NCBI GenBank assembly: GCA_021613535.1
Contig: CP075494.1
Coordinates: 12,462,001 to 12,526,000 of the forward strand
Origin: Adineta vaga
Taxonomy: Eukaryota; Rotifera
Length of the DNA: 64,000 nucleotides
Direction of reading: 5' to 3'
Positions within the stretch are counted from its first letter, which is position 1. Each line of letters opens with the position of its first letter. This document shows positions 12,246 through 23,781 of the stretch, in pieces. The notes beneath the pieces are model-generated. The model ran no database searches, had not been told where the DNA came from, and saw nothing but the letters and a program-made list of their open reading frames with translations. Position numbers and translations under genes: made by a program.

Positions 12246-13675
12246 TTAAATGAGGTCAGCAACATTCATTGGCATTTCATCAATTTGTGTTGCATAATAT
12301 TGTTCAATATCTCGTAAGATACGGATATCATCATTCTTTACAAAATCTATAAGAAAAAGAAAAGAAATAGAGAATAAATTAATAGTATGGATTTATTCAA
12401 CTTACTGATAGCAACACCTTTACGACCAAATCGACCAGAACGACCAATACGATGAATATACAATTCACGAGAATTTGGAAGATCGTAATTAATAACCAAA
12501 CTAACTTGTTGTACATCGATACCTAGATGAACAACAAACGATGCAATTTTTATAGAGGAAAATTTAATTCTTAATATTACCTCGAGCCCAAACATCTGTC
12601 GTAATCAATACACGTGTGTCACCAGCACGAAATTCTTTCATAATAGCATCACGTTCTTCCTGTTTCATATCACCATGCATAGATGAAACAGTAAAATTAG
12701 CTTCACGCATCTTTTCAGTTAACCAAGTAACTTTACGTTTTGTATTACAGAAAATAACGGCTTGTGTAATCGTTAATGTATCATAGAGATCACATAATGT
12801 GTCGAATTTCCATTCTTCACGTTCAACAGCAACGAAGAATTGTTTGATGCCTTCAAGAGTCAATTCATCACGTTTAACTAAGATACGAATTGGATCAGTC
12901 ATAAATTTTGTGGTTATTTCCAAGATTTCATGTGGTAAGGTGGCTGAAACAAGGACAACTTGTGTTTGAGGTGGTAAATGACGATAGACTTCATAGATTT
13001 GTTCTTTGAAACCAAGATTAAGCATTTCATCGGCTTCATCCAACACTAACATTTTAATGTGACGAGTTCCTGAAATAAACAACAAAATTATAGTCATTGT
13101 TCAAATTCAATTATAGAACTTAAACTTCTTTAGAAAAATAAATGATACATACGTAAAGATCCTCGATTGATCATATCAGTGACTCTTCCTGGTGTACCAC
13201 TGACAATATGTTGTCCATAATCAAGTTTACGCATATCTTCTCCTGTACTAGTACCACCAATACAAGCGTGACATTGTACATTCATAAAATCACCAATAGC
13301 TAAAACGACTTTTTGAATTTGTGTTGCTAATTCTCTTGTTGGCGATAAAACTAATGCTTGCGTTTCGCGAATATTAGTATCTAATTTTTGTAACATTGAA
13401 ATTGAAAATGTTGCTGTTTTACCAGTACCCGATTGTGCTTGAGCAATAACATCACGTCCTTTAATAATTGGACGAATACTACGTTGTTGAATTGCTGATG
13501 GTTTTTCAAACCCATACGAATAAATACCACGAAGTAGATTTTCATTTAAATTCATTTGATCAAATGTTGGACATACTTCAACATCTTCACTTGTTTCAAA
13601 ATCAACGGCTTCAATATCATGACCTGTTTTGACAGTACGTTGACGTTTAGCTGGACGTTCAGGAATTGCTGACAT
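12246..13675 (-). CDS. EIF4A3: ATP-dependent RNA helicase eIF4A-III, exon-junction-complex core
   Basis: Four exons (13675-13153, 13069-12581, 12522-12406, 12346-12246) encode 409 residues, against 411 in the human protein. All DEAD-box motifs are present: AQSGTGKT (Walker A), PTRELA, TPGR, DEAD in [11 protein letters not shown], and HRIGRSGR. The C-terminus (RDIEQYY, then [13 protein letters not shown]) and DVWARG are signatures that separate eIF4A3 from eIF4A1/2. The protein clamps spliced mRNA as the core of the exon junction complex and acts in nonsense-mediated decay and splicing. The start [13 protein letters not shown] is chosen because it matches where family members begin; a longer ORF upstream adds 28 hydrophobic residues that look like leader sequence. 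Confidence 0.97.
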
Positions 13676-14508
13676 ATTGAATTTGTAATTCACAAGCACA
13701 CGTTTAGCAACAAGTATGTGAATGACGAAATAATGAAACTGATAAACAAACAGGAACAATATTTTCCTATTGGTTGATCACGTAAACAAAGGACAAATAA
13801 AAATATTGTTATCAGACGAATAAATTTCTAGGAGAAATTATTTCATTCGTTTTCATTTTTTATGATTATTTTTTCATTAATTTGATTGTAATAAAAATGC
13901 CATCTACTTTTCTACAATTGATTGATAGAGACGACCAATAGTATTAAAGATAGATGTCGCATCCGTTGAATTTTGTTAGAACATTATTTCAACATCAGAT
14001 TCAACCGATGAAATTAACAATGATCGTTTTAAACTAAACTAGTAAGAGAGTGAACTTTTTCTAATCATGGATATTGAATTGTTTTAAGATAACGAGTACA
14101 TTTGTATATACATTACAAAAATCCAATTATAAAATGATTTGCTGATAAAAAGTGTTTATTAGTACAGCGAAAGGATGATTTATTATTATCGAGATAGTTA
14201 CTAATGTAGTATGTATTAGAAATTTTCACAATTGAGAAAGAGTAGATTAGTATTAGTAGAGATATTTCATTCACTCTGAGTTGTATCGACATTTTCAACG
14301 ATTAAGTAAACTATGGTTAAATGTAGAATATTTTTGTCCTAATTGTTTAAAACTATCATTCAACATTTATCTTTTCTAGATGTATATCAGCCATGGTGAT
14401 GTAATTGCATAACAATATTCCTAACACAAATAAGGTAGCGTTCTTTTTTTTGCACAAATAATGTTGTTTGTAGAAATCTCAAATTCATTGCTTATTTGTT
14501 TTTGCAGA
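13676..14508. promoter_or_regulatory. Divergent intergenic region, eIF4A3 / coiled-coil gene
   Basis: An 830 bp spacer between two divergent starts. Its right end carries a pyrimidine-rich tract ending in TTTTTGCAG immediately before the next gene's AATG, a good splice-acceptor match. That suggests a 5' UTR intron or a trans-splice site. A 61-codon minus-strand ORF at 14113-14298 looks spurious. Confidence 0.4.
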
Positions 14509-15830
14509 ATGTCAACAGCAACCGAAATTGCAAATCATTCGTGTCCTATCGATGATTTATCTCGATCTCCAATTGATTCGTTAGGTAAATATCATTCAAG
14601 ATACAATACTGAACTGTCATCATGTTCTTCACCATCGGATTCATCCTCTTCTCTATTAATGGATTCTTCCAATGCTCAAGCATCAGCTTCATCGAATCAT
14701 TCAAAAGAAGCAACTGCCAAAATTCCGTATCCAATATTATCCGATCATCGTGATCCAACATTGATACTGACTCTTCTACAAAAAGAAACTCAAACAACAT
14801 CAAAAAAGATTCTTGAAGTTACTCAATTAGTTGAAACTTATGAGAAAAAATTGTCATCAAATCATGTTCCAGATAAAGATCGAAAATCGTTAAAATTCGA
14901 ATGTATTCGACGTAAACAACAATTAGATGCTTTGAAAAAACATGAACGTCGAGTTAATTTACAGATTGATTATATAACAATGAAAACGGAAATCAGATGT
15001 TTAGAAGATAAACGATTATTAATCAATGATGATAATAATTCAACGGAAAAGAAACAAATTGAAACTTTAGAAAGAAAATTAAAACAAAAATTAGAACAAA
15101 TGAAAATTTATATGAGAAAACGAAATGAAGAAATGAAAAAACTTCTCAATGAGAAACAAAAATCATCATCATCATGTACGAGGAAATAGATCAGAAAATA
15201 TGAATATAATTTCATAAGTTTTTGTTCTTATAGCTGATGGTAACCGTAGACAATCGACATCCGATCAAAAGACACAACAACAAACAACTTCATCCGATTT
15301 AGTAATTTCTCCTTTTCTCGAAATAGTCTCATGGAACTATTTGTAATCATATCATTTTAGAATCGAAAACGATCTTTGCCTGTAACTAAAGCCTCCCATT
15401 CAAACAAACATTTCAAATCAACAACATCTAATCATTCAAAACAGGCCATTGTTCGTCTAGCATCACGTCTATCAAATCATCAAACAAAATCTCAACCCAT
15501 GCAAACGCCAACAGTTCGATTTTTGAAAAAAACAACCGATTCAACAATTAATAATGGAAATTCTGTTTCTCCAACGACACCTGCATCATCGTCTTCAACA
15601 TTATCTCCGCCATTAATTGCCACGACAAGTACTGGTGATGATGCTACTAATACTTCAAAATCTTTACAACGGGTAAACTATTGAATATTTTAATCGATCA
15701 TTGAATTTAAAAATTTCATTTTCCTTAGAATACAAACCATTCTGTTGAAGACGACGGTGAACCTGATCTTGAATTTGATGTGGATGAATTATTCATTGAT
15801 GATTCACATTTAGCAGACTCTGACAAATGA
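14509..15830 (+). CDS. Hypothetical coiled-coil protein, acidic C-terminus
   Basis: Four exons (14509-15175, 15234-15301, 15361-15672, 15729-15830) join in phase into 382 residues. I do not recognise the family. Residues 1-70 are Ser-rich and disordered-looking. About 80-220 form a charged helical region rich in Lys, Glu and Gln with heptad spacing (ETYEKKL, LERKLKQKLEQMK), probably a coiled coil. Exons 2-4 are Ser/Thr/Gln-rich. The last exon ends in an acidic cluster (EDDGEPDLEFDVDELFIDD) that could serve as a short interaction motif. No signal peptide or membrane segment is seen. The ATG sits two bases after a splice-acceptor-like CAG. The exon structure is well supported by phase; the function is unknown. 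Confidence 0.65.
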
Positions 15831-16134
15831 GAAATATCTAATATATGAGTGTAACAAGTCAATTTGAATATATTCTAAAAGCAGAATCTTTGAAGAAAAA
15901 GAAACTGTATATAAACGTTTATTTGTTTTTTTTGTATATGTCTTCAAATCTCGTTCTGTTCGTGCCCGGTCTTCGTTTGCTTTTTTTTATAATCTTGTCA
16001 TGATGCTTACATTGTTTCTACATTCGTTTTTTTTCTCTCTCCTTCTGTCACTTGTAGTTATAAGAGAAGTAACAACATAACAGACTTATTTTCTTTCTTC
16101 GTTTCTTTTCTAGATTTTTCAGATAGAAAACATT
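15831..16134. other. Intergenic, 5' of WDR70
   Basis: A 304 bp tandem spacer. Its right end has a long C/T tract followed by TTTTCTAG and TTTTTCAG, both acceptor-like, within 25 bp of the WDR70 ATG. Either a leader intron or spliced-leader addition would explain them. Confidence 0.35.
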
Positions 16135-18515
16135 ATGGCCGACCCATCAGCAGCACCCGCGAAAAAGGCAGCACGAGTTTTTGATTTAGATGCTATGGTG
16201 GCACAAGCACGATCCGGTGCACAAGAACGATCAAACGTCGATTGGACAAATGAAATCGAGAGGACAAAAGAAGAAAATGAATTACGAATTTCCGAAATGA
16301 AATTAAAAGCAGATCAAGCAGCAAAACAAATGCAGAAAACCACTACTACTACTAATACGACAAATGATGATAATGATGATGATGATGATGATGATTTTGG
16401 CCCATCCATTTCTCTAGCTACAGCATCAGCTGCTAATAATGAAGATGAAAGTAGTGAAGACGACGATGATACTAATAATATTCCATCAGAGGTACGCAAA
16501 ATGATTCAACAATCGATATTATCATTTCCTTCGTTTGTATTTTAGTCGACTGGTCAAGATTCTGAACGATTAGATGATGATGAACAACCATTTTTTCCTG
16601 TAACACATGAAATTGATCTTAAACATGGAACAAAAACAGTATCCTGTTTAACTCTGGATACTAATGGAGAACGTTTAATATCCGGTGGTTTTGATTATGA
16701 ACTTAAAATGTGGGATTTTCCTGTCATGAATAAATCTTTACAATATGCTCGAGCAATATCTCCATGTGAATCTCATCAACTACGTTCAATTGAATATAGT
16801 CCTGCAAGTGATATGTTAGTTATTGCCAGTGGAAGTTGTCAAGGGAAAGTTATTACTCGAGATGGTAAACGAACACAAAAAAGTTTTGTTTCTAAACTAA
16901 TTCTTTTCTATTTTTTAGGAAAAAATATGTATGAATGCGTTCGAGGTGATATGTATCTAATTGATATGCAAAAAACCAAAGGTCATGTTGCTACATTAAA
17001 TCGTGCATGTTGGAATCCCAAAGATTTTAATGTAAGTAAATTTTTCATAGGCATATTTTCTTGTGAAACTGATCTTCTTCCAATAGGAATTTATGACTTG
17101 TTCCGATGATGGTACTGTTCGTCTTTGGTCTTTAGTTCGTCGTACAGAACATGTAACATGCATAAAAACAAAATCTGATCAAGGCAAAAAAACTGCTGCA
17201 ACAACATGTACATATAATACGTATCATACTCATGTTAGTCAAAATGAATATTTAATCACTGCTGGATGTGATGATGGTAGTATACAAATTTGGGATCGTC
17301 GTCGACCATTTGTTAATGTGACATTTATGGGTCGACGTGCACATGAAGCTGGAAATTCCATCACATCACTACGTTGGTCATACGATGGACGAAGTTTAGC
17401 ATCACGTTCAACTGATCATACACTTAAATTATGGGATATACGAAAATTTAAAGAACCACTTTCGGAATACGCCGATTTACATAATCGATTTTCTATGACT
17501 GATGTAACATTCTCACCCGATGATCGATTTCTAATCACAGGTACATCAACACGAAAGAAATCAGATGTTAATGAAAAAGATCCAACAAATGTTGGAGCTA
17601 TTTACTTTTTCAATCGAAATAATCTTGCTCAACCGGAAGGACAAATTCAAGTGAGTGAAAATGCAAGTGTTATTAAAACATTATGGCATTCTAAATTAAA
17701 TCAAATTATGTGTACAACGAGCAATGGCATTGTTAAAGTATTCTACGATCCAATCTGTTCGAAACAAGGTGCATTATTATTTGCTAATCGAGAAGAACGA
17801 CAGAAGAAAGCAAATGATTACTTTATTAACATGAATATTATCAATCCACATGCTTTACCAATGTATCGACAAGAAAGAGTTCGAAATCTATCTGTTATAC
17901 GAACAAAGAATCGACAAGATCCAGTACGTAAAATTTTCTGTATGTTTTTTAGAGATACCTCGATGAGAATCTTGACGACGTCGTTTTTCCTCGAGTGCGT
18001 ATCAGTCATTAAGTTAAATAATTAGTCTTTCATAGTTGTTATCGAAAAAAATTTCATTGCAGAGATCGTTTCTCATTATATTGACGTCATTAAGACATCA
18101 TTATTATTTAATCGACGCAACTTCGACATACTTGAAGGAGTCATGTGAAAAGGATATTTATATAAGTAGATAAATAAAATACGTTCCTCTCTTTTTTTAG
18201 GTAAAATCGAAACGTCCGGATTTGCCAATCAGTGGCGCTGGTTCCGGAGGTCGTATCGGTGTGCATGGTGGTACATTATCGTCATATATTGTCAAGAATA
18301 TTGCTCTACAAAAACCACCAGCACAAAAAGAAGATTCACGTGCTATTTTACTTAGTTACCAAGAAAAATGTGAAGAAGAACCATTTTGGGTGGCACCTGC
18401 TTATAAACTTAATCAACCTAAAGCAATTTTTCAAGAATCAACTGAAGATTTACAACAGAAAAAGAACGACGACGATGATAATATGGGACCACTTTGGAAA
18501 AAACAAAAAACATAA
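16135..18515 (+). CDS. WDR70: WD repeat-containing protein 70
   Basis: Five exons (16135-16491, 16546-16864, 16919-17031, 17087-17923, 18201-18515) encode 646 residues, close to the 654 of human WDR70. Residues 1-120 are charged, with a helical stretch followed by Asp-rich runs. A WD40 propeller follows, with recognisable blades ending in KMWDF, RLWSL, QIWDR and KLWDI. The C-terminal block (PDLPISGAGSGGRIGVHGG, LSSYIVKNIAL, then PxWKKQK) is specific to WDR70 among WD proteins. In other animals WDR70 is nuclear and linked to chromatin and DNA-repair control. The exon for residues 1-119 contains an AAT/GAT codon repeat. The last intron is 277 bp, long for this window, and carries nothing I recognise. 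Confidence 0.95.
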
Positions 18516-19065
18516 TTTGTTTGTCATTTATGTTTTGTAATATGTTTAAATTTATATGTATAAAAAGAAACTGCTATAAATCGGATGAAAAATGAGAATA
18601 TCTATTTCACATTTTGCGGTAATGACTCGAGGATATTATAGAAAAGTAGGTAGACTGTTTTTTTTAAATAGTTTCGGTTGTTTCATATCGTTTATGTTTT
18701 ACTCTGGCTCATTAGCTTAATATGGACTGAACGTTTCCGGTTTTGCGAAACCGATTCTTTTTCTCAATAGACATAATGAGACAAGACAAAAAGAAACAAA
18801 AAAGTACTCGTTGTATTATTTCTATTTGAAAACTATCAGCTCCTAACAAATCAAAAGAATATTGACTTAAATAGGAAAAAACGACATTTCTTACTAAACA
18901 TCTTAAACACAAACGAGTTATATTTCTAGTTAGTTACATTAATTGGATCCTTCTTCAAGTATCTTCTATTCGTATGCATATATATATATATATATTATAA
19001 ATAGACAATGCATTTTAAAAGTAGTATATAATCTTTGTTGATCGTTCATAATAAGTCTTTTCTAA
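18516..19065. other. Intergenic
   Basis: A 550 bp tandem spacer with a short (TA)n run near 18979-18995. It probably holds the WDR70 3' UTR and the promoter of the next gene. Nothing else is seen. Confidence 0.35.
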
Positions 19066-19737
19066 ATGACATCGGCAACATCATCTCGTCGTGTATCAAA
19101 TTTACAATCTATTATAGAAAATTCTTCGAATCCCAATGATGAAGAAACAAATGATCAGACATTATCGAACAGTTGTCCAACCGAAGATTATCGTTATTCT
19201 TTACAATGGTCAACACCAAATCAAGTGACAAAAACAACTCGTGCTCATTCATGTTATGAAGAACGAGCTCCACCACAAACGACAAATGATCGATTTAAAC
19301 ATTTATGTACACGATTAAAACGTCGATTTAGTATATCGAAAGAATGTCGAACACGTAGTGAAGATATGAATCGTGGTTTAACAAAACGTTGTAAGAATTA
19401 TAAATCATTTTCTTCATCATTAGATGAAACATATAATGATTTTGAATGGCCAGATTTCGAACAGATTTATGATACAATTCCAACATGTCTTGCTAATGCT
19501 TTACCTGGCCTTGATGATCTTTCATTGAATGAATCAAGTGATGAAAGTGAAGAAATATTAAATTATCCTCCCGCTGAAAGTATTGAACAATTGAAATTAT
19601 TTGACGGATGTAAACGAGGAATATCTTACCGACGAAATGCTATTTGTCGAAAACTTGATAAAAGTTTATATAAAGGACAACTGAATACATTTATTCAACA
19701 ATTAATGATTGAAAAACTAATGAGAACATGGACATAA
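19066..19737 (+). CDS. Hypothetical protein, single exon
   Basis: A 223-residue intronless ORF with coding-like composition. I do not recognise it. Visible parts: a polar N-terminal third; a basic patch near 75-95 (FKHLCTRLKRRFSISKE) resembling a phosphorylation or nuclear-targeting segment; an acidic/aromatic segment near 125-150 (DFEWPDFEQIYDTIP, then LPGLDDLSL); and a folded-looking C-terminal 50 residues (LKLFDGCKRGISYRRN through EKLMRTWT) that is probably helical. No signal or membrane segment is seen. An AATAAA lies about 80 bp after the stop. The C-terminal block looks like a conserved domain I cannot name, so a known family is possible. Confidence 0.6.
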   Translation: MTSATSSRRVSNLQSIIENSSNPNDEETNDQTLSNSCPTEDYRYSLQWSTPNQVTKTTRAHSCYEERAPPQTTNDRFKHLCTRLKRRFSISKECRTRSEDMNRGLTKRCKNYKSFSSSLDETYNDFEWPDFEQIYDTIPTCLANALPGLDDLSLNESSDESEEILNYPPAESIEQLKLFDGCKRGISYRRNAICRKLDKSLYKGQLNTFIQQLMIEKLMRTWT

Positions 19738-19817
19738 TCCAAGAATCGATTTTTTCTTTCTTCTTCTCCTTTTATTTGTAGTTATACAAATCGAATTCTA
19801 TGTATATGTATATATCA

Positions 19818-19823
19818 AATAAA
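19818..19823 (+). terminator. Poly(A) signal candidate for the hypothetical gene
   Basis: AATAAA about 80 bp downstream of the stop at 19737. Confidence 0.35.
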
Positions 19824-20135
19824 GTATAAAAAAACACACGCATCAATATACTTCTAAATGGCGTTTTTGTCTTGAATTTAAGTACACATAGATCTGAAGA
19901 TTACTTTAGCACGTACACAACTACTGACAGACGGAATTACTAACGTTCTTTTTTCATTCATGAAAATAATTTCTTGAGAAAAAAAACGTAACATCAATAA
20001 AGCTCAAGAGAGCAATCCTTTTTTTTCTCATTAAATAATGTTTATTTCAGTTTACTGACTTCATCATAATCTAATCTAAATTTATATTCAGATATAAAAA
20101 ACAAGTACAATACTAAATAATATATATATATATAT
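19824..20135. other. Intergenic between convergent genes
   Basis: About 310 bp between the 3' ends of the hypothetical gene (+) and the WSB-like gene (-), with a (TA)n run near 20122-20135. No gene is seen. Confidence 0.35.
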
Positions 20136-21640
20136 CTACTTAGCTTGAATATCTCTATATAAAAGATAATTAATTAAATATTGTGAAATAGCTAAATGTA
20201 CAATGTCCTTTTGTTTTATGCTCAATTGACTATTGATAAGATACCGACAACAACTTTTTAATGAGCGTGGTTGAAATTTTGAAAATATTGACCAAAGATG
20301 TACTTGACCAGTACGTGTACCTACAGCCATTGTTTTTCCATCAGGTATAGTTGCAACACAAAGAGCATTATTTTGTGTTTGTTGATAGATTGATTCTGTT
20401 CGACGTGTTGATTCGATAGGAAACCAACGAATACAACTATGATGAAAATTTATAAATCTGTTGAGAGACGATGAAAAATATTTTTCTTACTTATCATCAC
20501 ATGTGCTAATCAGATATTGATCAAATTTGGTAAAAACAATAGATCGAACAAATGAACCATTCTCTCCTCCTGCATAGATTTTCAATGGTTTAGGAATTTT
20601 ATGAAGAAATTCTTTTAAAAGTTCGCCAGTTATTGTTGACCAAAGTAAAATTCGTGTATCAAAAGAAGCAGTTGCTAAAAGAGCACTTCAAAAAAGAAAG
20701 CGATGATAACGATAATATAGTTCCTAAATAAATTTTACCTGTCGGATGAAAAGGCGCAATCGACAACATTATGTAAATGTCCATCGAATTTGTATATCTC
20801 TTCCCATGTAGTTGTATCATAGAGTACAACTAATTCATGTGGACCTACTGCACACAAAAGTTTCTCATTTGGTGACCATTTAACAGTATTAATCACATGC
20901 GTCCAATTATCTAATGTTTTATACATATTACCTAAGTGAAAACACAAACTTCAAAGATTAAAAGTCTTAGGATTTCGAGATCGTTTACCATCATCCAGTA
21001 GATCCCATAATTTAATTGTTGTATCATGTGAACATGATGCTAATTGCATAGTACATGATGTAAATGCTAGGCCACATACAGTTGATTGATGATCAGCTAG
21101 AGTCAAAGTTAATTCTCGTGTATCAACATTCCAAATATTGATCTTTCCATCAGCTAAACCAGCTGCTAAAAATAGATTTTTAGTAAAATCAAAACGATGA
21201 TTGACAGATAAAGTAGAACGTCGTCGACCAAGTAATTCTCGACGTGTTAATGGCACTGAGAAACAATTTTCATTGAATAAATCTGATCTTATGGTTCGTT
21301 GACCGAATGCTAAGGACCAAACCGGTGATGAACAAGAGAATTCTTCATGAACATATAATTCATCTGTTTTATTCGTTGCATGCCAATTTGAACAATAGAT
21401 AAGAACAATACAATCTCCACCATAGATAGTTTGTTTCGGAATAGCTAAATAATGTGAACATGGCGAAAATGTTGTTTTCCAGACATTGTTCGGTAAAAAC
21501 GTTGATGATAATAAATAGTTTTGTAATGATTGATTTAACGGTAATGGGTTAGATGTTACTATTAGATAGAAATAAAAAGGAACAAGTTCTATTCAATAAA
21601 ATTAACTATGATAATTAATACCTAATGTGTGAGTAGTCAT
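20136..21640 (-). CDS. WD-repeat and SOCS-box protein (WSB1/2-like)
   Basis: Five exons (21640-21622, 21558-20989, 20931-20739, 20685-20491, 20457-20136) give 432 residues; the first exon codes only six residues. WD40 blades are visible (INIWNVD, IKLWDLL, LVVLYD, LLWS, VHLWSI). After the last blade, the final 45 residues form a SOCS box (SLKSCCRYLI to LINYLLYRD). WSB proteins bind elongin B/C and cullin-5 through this box and present substrates held by the propeller for ubiquitination. Total length and order match animal WSB1/WSB2 (about 400-420 residues). WSB1 and WSB2 cannot be told apart here. The tiny first exon is the least certain part. Confidence 0.85.
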
Positions 21641-23048
21641 AAATAGAATAAATCGTTAATTAATCATCTACAACTAAATATGTTTAGACATAATTTCGTA
21701 TGAAGTGACACGAATTTTTGTTTATTACGCAGGATGTTTAAAGTTTATAAATATCCTTTCATCTTATATACTATTCCTATTGCATTCTTTAATACTCAAC
21801 GTTTCTTTACATGCACACTTAAGATATGAAGTAGGTATAAATATACACCTTATCACTGACGTCGTATATAAATCTATTTTTAGATTTCATTCTACATTCA
21901 ACAGGAAACATTTACATCTAGCATTTTTATTGAAAAAAAAAATGAGTATATCTCTTTTATTTTATTTAAATAGTTACACAAGAAAATGATTATCTATAGT
22001 GTTTGAAGTACGAAAAAGAACAATGGTTCACAGACTATACTGATCTCACGTATGAAAAAAGTCGAATATTATGTTAGAAATATTGTGAATTTTTTGTACT
22101 AAACAATAGTTAATAACTACGTATTAAAAATCATGCAATCGAAAGAAAACATTGGGTGCTCAGTGTTCTGAAACAGAAGAAATGAAACCAAACCGATTGT
22201 ACTATATATGTCTGAAGTCAAGGTTGCCCTTGAACTATTCTTTAATCAATGTCATATTAAACCTTACAAAATGTTTATAAAGCAAAAAATAGTTTTCATA
22301 AATTTCTACTTGATTTCAAAATTATAAGTATCCAAAACATTGATTGAATGCTATAAGGAAATATAACAGATATGAAATCAAGCAAAAAATTAGAAGACTT
22401 TTCGAAAAAGAAGATACAATTATTCCTGAAAAATCAACTTACATAGTATTTTGTGATTTTTTATCTAAAATAATTGCTTCTCATACATGAAAGTTCTGAT
22501 AATCATACAATACAATATGAATAGAAGCAGCTCTTGTGAACATCAGAGATAACAATTGAACTACATGTATTATTATACGTTGTAAATATGAACCAATCAA
22601 ATTTTTATAGATAATGTTCTCTCCACTCGATGACATTAACATCTTCAATATACTAACAGAATAGTAAATCAGAGTTCCGATACTTCTAAACGAAAACAAT
22701 CTTACTATATTTTTGTTTCATAATCGTAATCAAAAACGATTGCTGCAGCTCAATACTAGTATGACTATTATTTATCAATACAAATTTGTAATATATATAT
22801 ATTATTCAAGATAATTTAAATGTAATCAAAATGATTATTGCGTCTCGTTTTGATACTATAGATTTGGAATCTTGTAAATGTTGACATCTACTAATATCAT
22901 TGTTTTTGTTCTGTAACGAGAAGAAACACTTTCACTATTGACACATTTCTTATGACATCAAAGATAAGATATCGAAACAATTTTATATCTTTTATTTGCT
23001 GTAAAGACACTTAGAGATCGTTTTAATTTCATACATCTAACTACAAAA
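21641..23048. other. Divergent intergenic region
   Basis: About 1.4 kb between the WSB-like start (-) and the Mpo1-like start (+). Only short ORFs without coding character occur. A (TA)n run sits near 22791-22803. No RNA gene or repeat is recognised. Confidence 0.35.
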
Positions 23049-23603
23049 ATGTCTTCAACCTATGGTAACCTTTTATGCATTATTGTCATCATACTTGCCG
23101 GTATCACTATACAAATACGTGATACTCCTCCATTGAATACTTATATATCTAAGAATATTTCTGCTACAAAATCATATGCAACATTTAATGAGTTCTATCC
23201 ATTTTATCTTAGTGAACATACTCAAAAAACAACTCGACAATGTCATTACATAGGCACAACTCTATTTCTTCTCTATCTTTTAACAAAACCGATTCTTTCC
23301 ATTCCACTTCTTGCTGGTGGTCTAGCTGCTTATGCTATCATTCCATTTTCTCGGCATTTATCAACTGGTTTATCTGAAGTAGTGATATTTCTAAGCATTT
23401 ATTTCATTAGTGGAAAACTTCTAACACGTTCATTTATTAAAACATCAATACCACTCTTGCTCGGCTACGGGTTTTCTTGGATTGGTCATTTCGGCTTTGA
23501 ACATAATAAACCAGCTGCATTCATCTATCCAACTTATAGTTTCTTCGGTGATATTCATATGATGTACGATGCAATCAAAGAACAACTTTCTTTAAATTTA
23601 TAA
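23049..23603 (+). CDS. Mpo1-like (DUF962) membrane protein
   Basis: A 184-residue single-exon ORF of the DUF962/Mpo1 family. The signature starts are both present: FYPFYLSEHTQKTTRQCHYIG near 51-71 and YGFSWIGHFGFEHNKPA near 155-171. The conserved histidines in these motifs bind Fe(II) in yeast Mpo1, an ER dioxygenase that shortens 2-hydroxy fatty acids by one carbon during phytosphingosine breakdown. Four or so hydrophobic segments fit a multi-pass ER membrane protein. The length is normal for the family. It ends 178 bp from the convergent DDE-like gene. The family call is strong; the enzyme activity is by analogy. Confidence 0.88.
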   Translation: MSSTYGNLLCIIVIILAGITIQIRDTPPLNTYISKNISATKSYATFNEFYPFYLSEHTQKTTRQCHYIGTTLFLLYLLTKPILSIPLLAGGLAAYAIIPFSRHLSTGLSEVVIFLSIYFISGKLLTRSFIKTSIPLLLGYGFSWIGHFGFEHNKPAAFIYPTYSFFGDIHMMYDAIKEQLSLNL

Positions 23604-23781
23604 ATCTTACCCATCATATTCACATATATTTTTATCCTTATATCAATTAAAACAACTACAATCCAAATGAAAAACTGAAAACTAAATGTACGGAAAATTG
23701 AAAAAAAAAAAAGATTCAAAAAAGAAAATCCTAAGTACATGTACAATATCTTGATAGAGTTAGAAAGAAAAAGGCTTGTTT

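Noticed and set aside
13676-13759. Upstream in-frame extension of eIF4A3 (28 residues)
   Set aside because: Hydrophobic and unlike any eIF4A3 N-terminus; the start MSAIPERP matches the family.
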